64,000 nucleotides of DNA from Spisula solida (taxonomy: Eukaryota; Mollusca; Bivalvia; Venerida; Mactridae). Positions 48,368 through 62,300 of the stretch are shown here, one piece after another. Numbering within the stretch: position 1 is the stretch's first letter; each line of letters begins with the position of its first letter. Below the pieces are notes generated by a model. It was not told the origin of the DNA. It did no database searches and was given only the letters and a program-made list of their open reading frames with translations. The translations under genes and the position numbers were made by a program. The stretch is taken from assembly GCA_947247005.1 (NCBI GenBank), contig OX365949.1, positions 21,271,130 through 21,335,129 on the forward strand, given 5' to 3'.

Positions 48368-50890
48368 AAAGGTAACTTTCCCTGAAAACAGGGGAGGCAA
48401 CTCTGAATAACAAGAGTTACTTCCCCTTAAAACAGGGGAGGCAACTCTGTATTACAAGTGTTACTTCCCCTAAAACAGGGGAGGCAACTCTGTTTGACTA
48501 TTTTGAAATCGGTAAGAGTTACTTTTCCTGAATCCAGGGGAGTCAACTCTGTTTGACTATTTTTAAGTCGGCAAGAGTTACTTCCCTTGAAAACATAGGA
48601 GGCAACTATGTTTGACTTTTTTTAGTCAGTATGAAGTACTTTCCTTGAAAACAGGGGAGGAAACTGTGTTTGGCTATTTTTAAGTCGGTAAGAGTTGCTT
48701 CCCTTGAAATCAGGGGAGTCAACTCTGTTTGACTATTTTTAAGTCAACAAGAGTGATTTCCCTTAAAACAGGGGAGGCAACTCTGTTTCACTATTTTTAA
48801 GTCGGTAAGAGTTACTTCCCTTGAAAACAGGGGAGGCAACTATGTTTGACTATTTTTAAATCGGTAAGAGTTACAACCCTTGAAATCAGGGGAGGCAACT
48901 ATGTTTGACTATTTTTAAGTCGGGAAGAGTTACTTCCCTTGAAAACAGGGGAGGCAACTATGTTTGACTATTTTTAAGTCAACAAGAGTGACTTCTCCTG
49001 AAAACAGGGGAGGCAACTCTGTTTCACTATTTTTAAGTCGGCAAGAGTTACTTCCCTTGAAAACATAGGAGGAAACTGTGTTTGGCTATTTTTAAGTCGG
49101 TAAGAGTTGCTTCCCTTGAAATCAGGGGAGTCAACTCTGTTTAAGTCAACAAGAGTGATTTCCCTTAAAACAGGGGAGGCAACTCTGTTTCACTATTTTT
49201 AAGTCGGTAAGAGTGACTTCCCATGGAAACAGGGGAGGCAACTCTGTCTTACTATGTTTAAGTCAACTAGAGTTACTTCCCTTGAAAACAGGGGAGGCAA
49301 CTCTGTTTGACTATTTTTAAGTCGGCAAGAGTTACTTCCCTTGAAAACAGGGGAGGCAACTCTGTTTGACTATTTTTAAGTCAACAAGAGTGACTTCCCT
49401 TAAAAACAAGGGGAGGCAACTCTGTTTCACTATTTTTAAGTCGGTAAGAGTAACTTCCCTTGAAAACAGGAGAGGCAACTCTGTTTGACTATTTTTAAGT
49501 CGGTAAGAGTGACTTCCCTTGGAAACAGGGGAGGCAACTCTGTCTTACTATGTTTAAGTCAACTAGAGTTACTTCCCTTGAAAACAGGGGAGGCAACTCT
49601 GCTTGACTATTTTTAAGTCGGCAATAATTACTTCCCTTGAAAACAGGGGAGGCAACTGTGTTTGACTATTTTTAAGTCGGCAAGAGTTACTTCCCTTGAA
49701 AACAGGGGAGGCAACGCTGTTTGACTATTTTTAAGTCAACAAGAGTGACTTCCCCTGAAAACAGGGGAGGCAACTCTGTTTCACTATTTTTAAGTCGGTA
49801 AGAGTTACTTCCCTTGAAAACAGGAGAGGCAACTCTGTTTGACTATTTTTAAGTCGGTAAAAGTGACTTCCCTTGGAAACAGGGGAGGCAACTCTGTCTT
49901 ACTATGTTTAAGTCAACTAGAGTTACTTCCCTTGAAAACAGGGGAGGCAACTCTGCTTGACTATTTTTAAGTCGGCAAGAATTACTTCCCTTGAAAACAG
50001 GGGAGGCAACTCTGTTTGACTATTTTGCAGTCAACAAGAGTGACTTCCCTTGAAAACAGGGGAGGCAACTCTGTTTGACTATTTTTTAAGTCGGTAAGAG
50101 TTACTTCCCTTGAAAACAGGGGAGGGAACTCTGTTTGACTATTTTTAAGTCAACAAGAGTGACTTCCCCTGAAAACAGGGGAGGCAACTCTGTTTCACTA
50201 TTTTTAAGTCGGTAAGGGTTACTTCCCTTAAAAACAGGGGAGGCAACTATGTTTGACTATTTTTAAATCGGTAAGAGTTACAACCCTTGAAATCAGGGGA
50301 GGCAACTCTGTTTGACTATTTTTAAGTCGGGAAGAGTTACTTCCCTTGAAAACAGGGGAGGCAACTCTGTTTGACTTTTTTTAGGTCAACACGAGTGACT
50401 TCCCCTGAAAACAGGGGAGGCAACTCAGTTTCACTATTTTAAGTCGGTAAGAGTTACTTCCCTTGAAACAGGGAAGGCAACTCTGTTTGACACATTTTAA
50501 GTCAACACGAGTGACTCCCCCAGACTATGTTTAAGTCAACTAGAGTGACTTCCCCTGAAAACAGGGGAGGCAACTCTGTTTGACTATATTTAAAAGTCTG
50601 TAAGAGTGACTTCCCCTGAAAACAGGGGAGGCAACTCTGTTTGACTATTTTAAGTCGGTAAGAGTGACTTCCCAGGCAACTTTGTTTTTACAAGAGTTAC
50701 TTCCCTTGAAAGTAGGAGAGGCAACTCTGTTTGACTAATTTTAAGTCGGCAACAGTGACTTCCCCTTTACTCTTTTTATGCAAGAGTTACTGCCCTTGAA
50801 ATCAGGGAAGTAACTTCTCCCGAAAAACCTGGGAGTAAAAAATGGGGAAATCCCCCAAAGTGGAAGAGTGACTTCCGTTTGAAAACACTA
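48368..50890 (+). repeat. 59-bp minisatellite of hairpin-forming units, about 43 copies
   Basis: Unit GTTACTTCCCTTGAAAACAG + GGGAGGCAACTCTGTTTGAC + TATTTTTAAGTCGGTAAGA. Within each unit AGTTACTTCCCTTG can pair with CAGGGGAGGCAACT. Two linker variants (GTCGGTAAGAG and GTCAACAAGAG) alternate in blocks. The ends are degenerate. Confidence 0.95.
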
Positions 50891-51429
50891 TAAGTGACTT
50901 TAATGTCACAATGTCCTATGTACCACTGCCGCGTAACTTGAAAACAATTTTCTATGCAGGTGCATATCTATGGATATGTTTGTATTTTCTTGTTCAATAA
51001 ATCGTACAAACCCTTAAATTCGATAAGATTTCATGGAAAGCTAAAATTTATATTATAAATTATGTTTTTTAATAATTTGTATAAAATAACTGAAGATTGA
51101 AAGAGATATTTGTGAATATTTTCTATCTGTTGTCAGATTTGGACGCTCCGTATTCAATACGTGTGCCCCCGGGGCAAAAATACACTAATTATTATACCGA
51201 TACTATATATACATAGAAAATAATATCAAGTCGTATATTTCCGTGTTACCTCGTTACACTCCGGTGCACAGGAATACACTAGTAACGGAAATTGGCGATG
51301 GGTCCAGAATGTATTAGCCTTTGCAGAATTGTATTTTGTCAGATTTTTCAATATTTGAAATGATTTGGTTTGTAAGATTATTCAATGTAACGTTTGTTAA
51401 GTAAATTACTCAGGAACGTTTCTCAATAA
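50891..51429. other. Intergenic, nothing recognised
   Basis: No feature by eye. Confidence 0.4.
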
Positions 51430-51800
51430 TTGTCCATGGCAACCGATTCGCCTAACCAGTTTTCAAGGACTGTATCCTAACCAGAACTATTAAACCTACC
51501 CTTTCACAAAGACCAACAACATCTCCAAACGTGGGAGATGACCAATTGTTATCACATTTCCATGGAAGGACGTGGCCCTCCGTGACTGGCATTCCATGCA
51601 TATAGAAAGGCTCAAGATCTTCAAATTGTGGATGGACGTCGGACGAAGAGTGATCACCAAACTCACCTAGTGACATTTCACGTCTCCACTTGCTGGGGAC
51701 ATTGTTGTCAAATTTACATGAGTGTCGCGACTTTGAATCGAACCTGAATCGCCCGGTTACAAATCCAGGGAACTAAACACCACTTGATCTGCTCTGCATT
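51430..51800 (-). mobile_element. tRNA-derived SINE, minus strand
   Basis: On the minus strand, CAAGTGGTGTTTAGTTCCCT (A-box region), TTGTAACCGGGCGATTC (anticodon arm) and AGGTTCGATTCAAAG (B-box) form a tRNA-like head, followed by a body with GTGGAGACGTGAAATGTCAC. A 74-residue frame inside is part of the body. Confidence 0.72.
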
Positions 51801-54120
51801 CACTCTGGGGTTGACGCGTAAAAATTACTTTTGGAACATCCCGATGTCCTGCTATATTATTTGATATTTGACGCCGGGGAAATAACGACAACACATCTTT
51901 CCAACATTTTTAGAAACTTCAACATTTTTGCGCCTCAACGAAGTGTTTGCCATGAATTTGTATTAAACAAAATAAAGGATTAACTTTGACCTGTGCCGCG
52001 TAGCAACGCCGTGATTTTAACACAACGTTGCACTGCATTTTTTGTTAAGATACACCACATATGGCAAAGTGTACGTTACCAAACCCAGCGTATGATGATA
52101 TTTCCAAAGTTTCTTAAGAGACATATTTTATATTTCACATACTGCTTAGAATATTAACTAGCGTCCATTTAATACATAATTTGACAGAATATTTGCGACA
52201 GAAGCTGTGCTAGATGCATAATTTGCGAACTGAAGTGTACGTTATCTAAACATTTCACAAATTTGGAATCGGTTGGGCAAGGATTACATAAAAACGGAGT
52301 AGAATTGCATCAAGATCCATAAAGCCAATGAAACCGCTTTCAATCGCGGGGTTTATGCGCGCTATCTGACTAAAAACAATGGGGTATCAAAGAAGTTAGA
52401 GTGAAAAAACCTACCTGAATCGACGTTATTTTGAGCCGAAAATCGTGCACTGCACCACTTTTGGTCACGTGGTTTCCCCACCGTGCACCATTCATATCAA
52501 GTTATCTCTGTATATATTCTGTATTTTGTAATAAAGCATACAGTTTTGGATGGGAATATTTCATACTGACGCCGGATACCCGATCAATTGGAATGTTTAC
52601 GAACCTTTTTGGACACACCTCGGGCACCGCATTTTAGTTTATGTGCAAGAATATGTGTGTTTTGTGCTAATTAAGATGTTCCTATTATACATTCTACTGT
52701 ACAGTTTATTACTTTAAAGCTGTGAATATGAATCTAGAGTGTGGTTTCACATGTTGCTTTCCTCTTTTTCAGGGGCCCTTATCATAGACTATTCTTAGCT
52801 AAGATCGGACTACCATGATTTAGAGCATACTTAGTTAAGATAAGTTATTTACGATAATTCCAGTTCGTTTAGCTTTGCTCAAATGAATTAGCTGTATCAA
52901 TTTGTGTAAGACACATCGCATTCATAGATAACTGTATCACTTATAAAGAGTAAACAAAACAAAAACAAATTTATTTGTAAATTTATAGTATCTTAGAAAA
53001 GTGCATTTGTACTAAAGTGGTCAGATGTTCATGGTATCATACACAATAATTGGCTTTCGATATCTTCATAAAGTAATTACATTCATAGACAACATCATTA
53101 GAACTACCTCCATGCAAAATTGATCAACTAGTTAAAAAGATATACCATGAAATGTATACCACGGTGTCCAGTCAGTCATTGAGGTGCATTCAATAGAAAC
53201 GACAATGCTATTCTAAACAAGTAAAAAGAAAGTGATTGCACGCCCTATGGATTTATGTTCTTATTTATGGACGGATTTTTAAAAATATTGATATCAAATT
53301 AAAGACGAAGCTCTCTAGTTTCAGATAATGTAAATATATTTAAAATAACACCAGTAATGATAAAATGTTTATTAAAAACAAACTGCACCTCAGTGACTGT
53401 GTGGTCAATTTCCCTTGTCATAAACCTTTCTAAGATACCAGTATTATAATTTTATAAAAAAATATTTTTTTCGTTAAAACTTTACTCTTTTTTAATGATA
53501 CAGTTACCTGTGATCGCATTCTGTGTGCAGCACAAACATTTTAGTGAGGTTAGGCTTATCAGCACTTCGACGTCAAATTTTGAAGCACTCATTATTCGTT
53601 ACCGTCAATACAGCATATGTAACATTATTATTTATGAAAAACCCATCAGTCCGTCTTATTCAATTTGTAAGATAAACACAATGGAAATTTGTTGACCCTC
53701 ATTTAATCTTGAGTGGTGTATGTAGATGCACAACAACACAGACATGCTGACTCATTTTCCTACAAAGTTTTGATGTCAGAGCTCACATACTCAAATGAGT
53801 TATGAGTCACATATAAGCAAAATATCATTATTTTAAGAGCCACAACTCTGCTAAAATTGGTCAAATTGGAATCCAAATAGGTACACAACACATACCGATT
53901 AACATATCTGTGAAATATGATGGCTCTATGTGTAGCACTATTACTTGTCCACTTAGGGACAACAGGACATTTTGGGACAGACAAGGGCAAATTAACCTAT
54001 ATGCTCCAAAAATTACTTTTATTTATTTGTTGGTGAGCATAAAAATCATTTATTCTAAATTACTTTAGGTAGTAAAGAAATATCATTATGGACCTCTTGT
54101 ATAGGTAGGTCTTGCAAAGG
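51801..54120. other. Intergenic, nothing firmly recognised
   Basis: No exon supported. Sequence near 53990-54040 (TATGCTCCAAAAATTAC..GGTGAGCATAAAAATC) resembles the right end of the TATGCTCCCC family seen at 38390-38723. Confidence 0.4.
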
Positions 54121-54129
54121 ACTTTTGAG

Positions 54130-54391
54130 ATTAATTTATACTAATTTATTTAAGGTCGATAGTGAAACAAGTTTTTCCAATTTATATTAATCACTCTCGA
54201 CACCTCGTTCCTGATGTTATCCATTGCCAAAAGGGTATGAGAGAAGAGAAGCCAGTTTCCCTTTTATGCTGAGCGTCTAGCAAGGACATTTCTGGTACCA
54301 TTTTTGTTTCGTCTTTGGTATGACGAGGCCAGGGATCGAACCCGAGACCTCCCGCACTCGAAGCAAACGCTCAACCACTAGGCTATCGAGA
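54130..54391 (-). mobile_element. SINE family A, minus strand
   Basis: CTAATTTATTTAAGGTCGAT tail, GACACCTCGTTCCTGATG, and GGGATCGAACCCGAGACCTC with CAACCACTAGGCTATCGA (complements of the B-box and A-box). Near full length. Confidence 0.88.
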
Positions 54392-54529
54392 AGGCGGAGG
54401 TTTGAGGTTGGAAGTGTGGGGCCAGTGGTGTGTATGAAATCTTGTGTTTCCACAGAATTTCCAAGTTTCTTGTTATAAATTTGCAAACATGCATGAGCTT
54501 GATTAGTGTTGAATCAAATAGCTTCGAGT

Positions 54530-56222
54530 AATGTTGATATCTGACAGTGCACAGACAATCCAATGACCCCAAGGAACAATGGCAACGCCTAGCCTCCCAC
54601 TCATACATATGCACAGACAATCCAATGTCACACAGGAACAACAGCAGCGCCTAGCCACCCACTCATACATATGCACAGACAATCCAATGTCACACAGGAA
54701 CAACAGCAGCGCCTAGCCTCCCACTCATACATATGCACAGACAATCCAATGTCACACAGGAACAACAGCAGCGCCTAGCCACCCACTCATACATATGCAC
54801 AGACAATCTAATGTCACACAGGAACAATGGCAACGCCTAGCCACCCACTCATACATATGCACAGACAATCCAATGTCACACAGGAACAACAGCAGCACCT
54901 AGCCACCCACTCATACATATGCACAGACAATCCAATGTCACACAGGAACAACAGCAGCGCCTAGCCACCAACTCATACATATGCACAGACAATCCAATGT
55001 CACACAGGAACAATGGCAACGCCTAGCCTCCCACTCATACATATGCACAGACAATCCAATGTCACACAGGAACAATGGCAGCGCCTAGCCTCCCACTCAT
55101 ACATATGCACAGACAATCCAATGTCACACTGGAACAATGGCAACGCCTAGCCACCCACTCATACATAAGCACAGACAATCAAATGTCACACAGGAACAAT
55201 GGCAGCGCCTAGTCTCCCACTCATACATATGCACAGACAATCCAATGTCACACAGGAACAATGGCAACGCCTAGCCTCCCACTCATACATATGCACAGAC
55301 AATCCAATGTCACACAGGAACAATGGCAACGCCTAGCCACCCACTCATACATATGCACAGACAATCAAATGTCACACAGGAACAATGGCAGCACCTAGCC
55401 ACCCACTCATACATATGCACAGACAATCCAATGTCACACAGGAACAATGGCAGCGCCTAGCCACCCACTCATACATATGCACAGACAATCCAATGTCACA
55501 CTGGAACAACGGCAGCACCTAGCCACCCACTCATACATATGCACAGACAATCCAATGTCACACTGGAACAACGGCAGCACCTAGCCACCCACTCATACAT
55601 ATGCACAGACAATCAAATGTCACACAGGAACAATGGCAGCACCTAGCCACCCACTCATACATATGCACAGACAATCCAATGTCACACTGGAACAATGGCA
55701 ACGCCTAGCCACCCACTCATACATAAGCACAGACAATCAAATGTCACACAGGAACAATGGCAGCGCCTAGTCTCCCACTCATACATATGCACAGACAATC
55801 CAATGTCACACAGGAACAATGGCAACGCCTAGCCTCCCACTCATACATATGCACAGACAATCCAATGTCACACAGGAACAATGGCAACGCCTAGCCACCC
55901 ACTCATACATATGCACAGACAATCAAATGTCACACAGGAACAATGGCAGCACCTAGCCACCCACTCATACATATGCACAGACAATCCAATGTCACACAGG
56001 AACAATGGCAACGCCTAGCCACCCACTCATACATATGCACAGACAATCAAATGTCACACAGGAACAATGGCAGCGCCTAGCCACCCACTCATACATATGC
56101 ACAGACAATCCAATGTCACACTGGAACAACGGCAGCACCTAGCCACCCACTCATACATATGCACGGACAATCCAATGTCACACAGGAACAATGGCAGCAC
56201 CTAGCCACCCACTCATACATGG
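54530..56222 (+). repeat. 62-bp minisatellite, about 27 copies
   Basis: Unit ACAGACAATCCAATGTCACA + CAGGAACAATGGCAACGCCT + AGCCACCCACTCATACATAT + GC. Copies are very similar and blocks of several units recur, as if by recent expansion. Confidence 0.95.
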
Positions 56223-57995
56223 AGTCATACATAGAACGAACCATCAATATCCCTTTAAAATGAATGTTTCAAGCAAGCCTTTAGATAATACTCACCCACA
56301 AGGACTGATACACTGTGGACTTAGAATTTCGAGCATAATTTTACCATAAAGGGAGGTAATTATACATGCTAACTACACTGAAGTGAAGACAGAACATAAT
56401 ATTGGTTTTATGTCATTTTATTAGGCATACTCAATACACACAAGTTTTACATGACTGTATACATAAATGCTTTCAATAGCTCTTTGACATAAATCACTGA
56501 ACATGAAAACAAATTTGATCATGAATATCGACTTTAGCCAGAAAACTCCCAACTAAAGTGATACAGATATATAATTTGAAACCAAGTGTTTTCAACACAT
56601 AATTATTGAGCATTTTTGTCTTTTTTATCAATGTATACATGTACATGAACAAACATTGACAAATCAAATAGGGGGAACAAAGTTCTGACAATACTACGAT
56701 ATGTAACACTAGCATAAGTACTGTCAGTGCATGATATATCAGCCGTGCATTCAGGGAAAGCTACCAACATTTACATTAAAAAATCACGATATTTGTCACT
56801 TTAATCTTTCTTTGAACTCTCTGTTTGGCAATTTTAACATGTAAAACCCCGTTTATTCCGCTCTCTCAGTACTCAGTTTGAAACATGTATGGATGTACGG
56901 GTTTTACTATTCACATTCTTTTATTTGCCTCTGTCAGCCATTTTGTTACGATACACCCAATTTAGGCCCATTACTTAAGTCTATGGTTAGCTAAATTTCG
57001 TTCACATAACAAACCTGTTTTTAACATAGCGTTCAACCAATCACAGGTACAAAACATGACGAAACATTTCGTCACATAATGCTTCCTTGAATGCATGCAC
57101 AACTGATAATAGCCATTTAACACCAGGTATCACATCATACAACAAGTGAAAAGAAGACAATAGGAGAGATCATGTTTGTATACAAAGGGATTAGTATCAC
57201 CAGCTAGCTATTGTTCATTCATCCAATAGATTGCCGGTGGGCATTTTGCATATGAATACGATGATCTCTCCTATAGATGTAGGTTTTACTAGAAGTACTG
57301 TATGTAATATCAACCATTTTCCCAAGACAATAACATACATGAATGTGATATTCTGCAGTAGTTTGACAGGGTAAATGTATGCATACCGGGTATTTTAAAC
57401 TTTATATAAATCTACTTTCTTCATTTGAGCTGAGGTTGTTCCAGTTTATGAGCATAATTTTTCTGCGAATTTACCAAATGTGTGAATATAGTGAAAATTC
57501 AACCTTCACGAAAAAGTTCTGATTTTATAGTATATGGCAAGTAACAAAAATATCTCCCCTATTTTACATATAATAGCCTATGTAGATGTAATTGGGATGG
57601 GGTCGTATAAGGGGCCAAAGGGTCTGTTACCTCACCCTATAGTTTAAGGGAATAAATCTACAATTTGATCAAAGTGGTGAATATTATTCACAAATATGTA
57701 ACATTTAATTCACAGTCTTCAAACTAAATGCATCAAAGAAAATATTTTGAAACTCAACCACATTCCTGCGTTCTCTAAAATATTGGCATTTTGACAGCAT
57801 TCTTCATACAGGAAGAAAAAGAATCATATTCGAAATCTCTGACACCTGTATTTTTGCGAAAACAAGACCAACTTGGAAAATACATGTACAACGTAAATGT
57901 TTCTTTGCTGCATTCGACTGAGACAGTCATAAGCAAATAAGTCATTAAGAATTGCAAGCAATACAGAAGTCGCCTACCGGTTTTAAGCCATCTTC
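56223..57995. other. Intergenic, nothing firmly recognised
   Basis: Contains AAAGGGAGGTAATTATACAT near 56348, a motif also near 43000 (GAGGGAGGTAATTGTACCAG). No exon recognised. Could be part of the GPAA1 3'-UTR or a further gene's flank. Confidence 0.35.
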
Positions 57996-58216
57996 AATGT
58001 TTCTGTTGCCATAGCAACCACAAGTTTGGTCGGAATCAAAATATTTTTGGACGTGCATTATCACCTTTATTGCCCCTTATCCACATACTAAGTTTCATAA
58101 ACCTAGCTTGAAAACTGATTGAGTTATGTCAGGATCCAGATTTTTTGACAGACGGACGGACTCACGGAGGGCAAACCTATAGTCCCCTTCGGTCAAAAAC
58201 TGGTAGGGGACTAATA
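57996..58216 (+). mobile_element. Short element with ACGG motif and terminal hairpin
   Basis: Starts GTTGCCATAGCAACCACAAG, has GACAGACGGACGGACTCACG, and ends with TAGTCCCCTTCGG..GGTAGGGGACTAA, a hairpin. Same plan as 38390-38723. Confidence 0.6.
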
Positions 58217-58739
58217 ATCATGTGGTTTTCTCCCTAGCAGATTTGCAAATGACCTCTGACTTATATGAACAACAATGATTTTCCAGAGATCAGTGTGAAG
58301 GTGTAGGTAACATTTAACTCTCCTGTGGTCATACAATACTGAGCAGATAATGGATATAAAGTGAATATGACAACATGATGACATTATACCTAGTCCCTGT
58401 ACGGTACCAAGGTTACTGGGAGGATGCATGTCTGAAGGGCGATGTCAGCAAAATATCAAATTTTAAACATTACTTAAAGTCAGTAATACTGTTTGTGAAC
58501 ACAGATACCAAGAATTACATGTCTGTTTAAATGAACTGAAAGTTTGAGCCAAGTGTTCAAAAAAGATACGTATTAACTAAATGTGTTTTTTTTCTAATCA
58601 ATAATAAAGTTAACACAAAATTAATCACAATAATTCAAGCCAGCTACAGATTCTAAGGTCAAAAAGTATTGGTGCCAAGTGTTACAGCTAAAAGAGACAA
58701 TAGATAATCAGAGGGAAGGCAGCACTCAACTTAATTTGC

Positions 58740-59300
58740 AGTTATTAAATAAGGTTTAAATTTGTATAAAAAGTACATGAATGGTTATAAATTAGGTTTG
58801 AATTTGCATCAATAAGAACATGAATGGTTATAAATTAGGTTTGAATTTGCATCAAAAGGTACATGAATGGTTATAAATTAGGTTTGAATTTGCATCAAAA
58901 GTACATAAATGGTTTTATCATATGTTTGACGTCGCGGTAGCATAATAAAGCCATTATTTATTTTTGATAATACACTAGTGTAATAAAGCTTTGACGTGAC
59001 GTCACTCAAAGTATAGGCGACGTCGTCATGTGCGTTTAGTATAGTGGAAATAAGTAGCTATTTTTAATGTTTAGGCCGGAAAAGGCTAACATGTGATAAA
59101 AAGAACATTACATTTGTGACTTTCCACATCGAATTTATTAAACTCGTTGAATAAAATCGATAAAATGCTCGGCAATTTTATTCAACTCGTTTAATAAATT
59201 CAATATGAAAAGACACTCATGTAATATCCTCTATATAAATGAGGTTTGAATTAGCATCAATAAGGACATGAATGGTTATGAATTTGGTTTGAATTTGCAT
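58740..59300 (+). repeat. 41-bp minisatellite split by an inserted element
   Basis: Units ATGAATGGTTATAAATTAGG + TTTGAATTTGCATCAATAAG lie at about 58755-58920 and resume at about 59240-59300. In between (about 58921-59235) is unrelated sequence containing TTTATTAAACTCGTTGAATA mirrored by TATTCAACTCGTTTAATAAA. Confidence 0.75.
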
Positions 59301-60231
59301 CGATAGAGATACCAAAATAAACTCTTGCGTCTTCAAAAGGAGAGGTGGTATAAAAATGACTGGGGTTTTTTTTACAGGTTCACAAGATGTATGGAGATTC
59401 TCACATTCACATCTTACAAGCCTCACAAGCAAGTCTGTAATAAATAACTAAACGTACATACTAATTTCAAAATATACAAAAATAATACAAAATGGTGTAC
59501 AAAATATAAAATGGTCGATGTCAGAAAACCAGTTTGTGGCATACAGCATACAGATGACTTCAAAACTAATATCATGGATGATTCTACAATCTTTTATTTC
59601 TTACATAGTTCGACCCAATCAACAGTCATCACACATTCAACAAAACAGAAACCTTTATACAAGTTGTCAACACTGTTGTATGAAAGTCCCAAATCAAATA
59701 CACATCTCCATATTGTTTTACTAATAAAAAATCTAACATTGCATAAAATTTCTGTATGTTTATTAAATTTTCAACTTGAGTCCATTTGTAAGTGTAAATT
59801 TGAGTCAATATGTGTAAACTGTTTCTGAAAAAAAATGAAGGAAAGAAGAATAAAACTCAATGTACCTTGAATTTATCAAATTGCACATGTGCTTACTTTG
59901 TCCCCAGATAATTTCGCTATAAAAAGTCTATTTAAATACAGTTCTACTGCATTTACAGAAGCATAATTATTAGTACAACAGTATCCTTTACACTAAGAGA
60001 ACACTGACTGTACACACCAGACAAAGCTCGTATATCGGATCCATATACTTAGGTACGGATAGACCGAGGATTCCATCTGGCGCTTAATTACAAAGCTTGT
60101 ATTTATTTAACTATATTCTAATCAAAAGTCAAAAACTGATCATGAAGCACTTATATCTTATCATTTCTGGGTTAAACTAGGATTTCTACAAGTACAAAAC
60201 ATTCATATCATGAACAAAACACACAGAACAA
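59301..60231. other. Intergenic, nothing recognised
   Basis: No exon supported; short open frames only. Confidence 0.4.
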
Positions 60232-61482
60232 GAGGGCCCAAAGGGCCCTAGGTCGCTCACCTGTCGAACTTGACCTAGATTTTGTAGAGATGATCATTGT
60301 GACCAAGTTTCATACAGATAAGGCCAATATTTTGACCTCTAGTGACTACACAAGGTTTTTATATGATTTGACTTAATGACCTAGTTTTTGACCCCAGATA
60401 AACCAATATCAAACTTGGCCTAGATTTTGTTGAGATGATCATTGTGACCAAGTTTCATAAAGATAAGGTCGACATTGTGACCTCTAGTGACTACACAAGG
60501 TTTTTCTATGATTTAACCATGTGACCTAGTTTTTGACCCAAGATGACCCAATATCAAACTTGACCTAGATATTGTTAAGATGATCATTGTGACCAAGTTT
60601 CATACAGATTAGGCCAATATTGTGACCTCTAGTGACTACACAAAGTTTTTCTATTTTTTGACATTGTGACCTAGTTTTTGACCCCAGATGACCCAATATC
60701 AAACTTGACCTAGATTTTGTTGAGATGACCATTGTGACCAAGTTTCATAAAGATTGAGTCAAAATTGTGACCTCTAGTGACTACACAAGGTTTTTCTATG
60801 ATTTGACCTAGTGACCTAGTTTTTGACCCCAGATGACCCCATATCAAACTTGGCCTAGATTTTGTCGAGGTGATCATTGTGACCAAGTTTCATAAAGATT
60901 AAGTCAAAATTGTGACCTCTAGTGACTACACAAGGTTTTTCTATGATTTGACCTTGTGACCTAGTTTTTAACCCCGGATGACCCAATATCGAACTTGACC
61001 TAGATTTTGTCGAGATGATCATTGTGACCAAGTTTCATAAAGATTAAGTCAAAATTGTGACCTCTAGTGACTACACAAGGTTTTTCTATGATTTGACCTT
61101 GTGACCTAGTTTTTGACCCCGGATGACCCAATATCGAACTTGACCTAGATTTTGTCGAGATGATCATTGTGACCACGTTTCATAAAGATTAAGTCAAAAT
61201 TGTGACCTCTAGTGACTACACAAGGTTTTTCTATGATTTGACCTAGTGACCTAGTTTTTGACCCCGGATGACCCAATATCGAACTTGGCCTAGATTTTGT
61301 TGAGATGATCATTGTGACCAAGTTTCATAAAGATTAGGCTAAAATTGTGACCTCTAGTGTCTACACAAGCCAATTGTTGACGGACGGACGGACGACGGAC
61401 GGACGACGGACGGACGACGGACGACGGACGAAGAGTGATCACAAAAGCTCACTCTGTCACTTTGTGACAGGTGAGCTAAAAA
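60232..61482 (+). mobile_element. Composite element with 145-bp tandem repeats and ACGG tract
   Basis: Begins AAGAGGGCCCAAAGGGCCCT then AGGTCGCTCACCTGTC, and ends TTTGTGACAGGTGAGCT, so the ends carry inverted GCTCACCTGTC. The interior is about 7.5 copies of a 145-bp unit (GACCTCTAGTGACTACACAA recurs at 60334, 60479, 60624 and on). Just before the right end lies a GACGGACGGACG tract. Resembles the pearl-type elements of bivalves (core tandem repeats plus ACGG microsatellite); assignment by architecture only. Confidence 0.82.
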
Positions 61483-61484
61483 CT

Positions 61485-61715
61485 AGCGCTGTCGCCATTC
61501 GGCAGACTAATATACCCCCGCCGGCAAAGGGCCATAATTCTGCCAAAATTCATCGCAGCACAAATTCCTTTCTTCGTGCACATCTATATGTCGAGGTTGT
61601 TCATCTGTGAAAGTTTGAGCGAAATCCTGCCAAAACTGTAGGAGGAGTTTCGTCCACAAGAATGCGTCTACGGACAGACAGACGGACAAGCTGAATCCAG
61701 TCTAGTATAATAATG
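61485..61715 (+). mobile_element. Second short ACGGAC-type repeat
   Basis: AACTAGCGCTGTCGCCATTC, GGCAAAGGGCCATAATTCTG and ACGGACAGACAGACGGACAA, ending GTCTAGTATAATAATG. Directly follows the composite element. Confidence 0.55.
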
Positions 61716-62300
61716 ACTAAAGTTTAAATGCAAACTGGGAGAACTACAATATCTAACACATGTTCAAGTAACTTCAAGACTTTTACAAAGTCGTTCACAC
61801 ATAAATATTATGTATGTATGCTATATATCTGGTTATAAGTCACACTTTCTTCAGCATTTGGTTGTTGTACAGAGCATTTTGCTCTGGGGAGTTCAAATTT
61901 ATAGTAAATGGTTAATTCTAGAGCAAAATATTTAAGTTGCTCAAGAGAGGTTGTTGCTCTATGGAGGGTCACTCTGAAGAAGCTGCACTGTATACAAACA
62001 ATACATTATAGCTATTTTCAAGTTGTACAGATTTTCATTGTTACCTTTCCAGGTTATTGACATATTGATTTTGTGCAAGTTTCATTGAACCCCGACCAGT
62101 GGTTAAGGCGAACAAAAACAAAATTTCTTCATGTGAACTTTGTAAATTGCTGTTACTTGACATTCACAAGACTGAGAAAATCCACTTTGTTTGACATTTA
62201 GTAAAACGACCTCTTGACTCTCAATGTTGAATTATATGACTTCACAGCGGCAGGAATGTCACAAGGTTGATATAATGATAAACACATTTGATCACAAACT
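61716..62300. other. Presumed GPAA1 3'-UTR and flank
   Basis: Lies downstream of the minus-strand stop codon at 62301. No exon. The polyadenylation site could not be chosen among several AATAAA complements to the left. Confidence 0.35.

Noticed and set aside
51452..51676. 74-residue minus-strand frame that looks protein-like
   Set aside because: Lies in the body of a tRNA-derived SINE.
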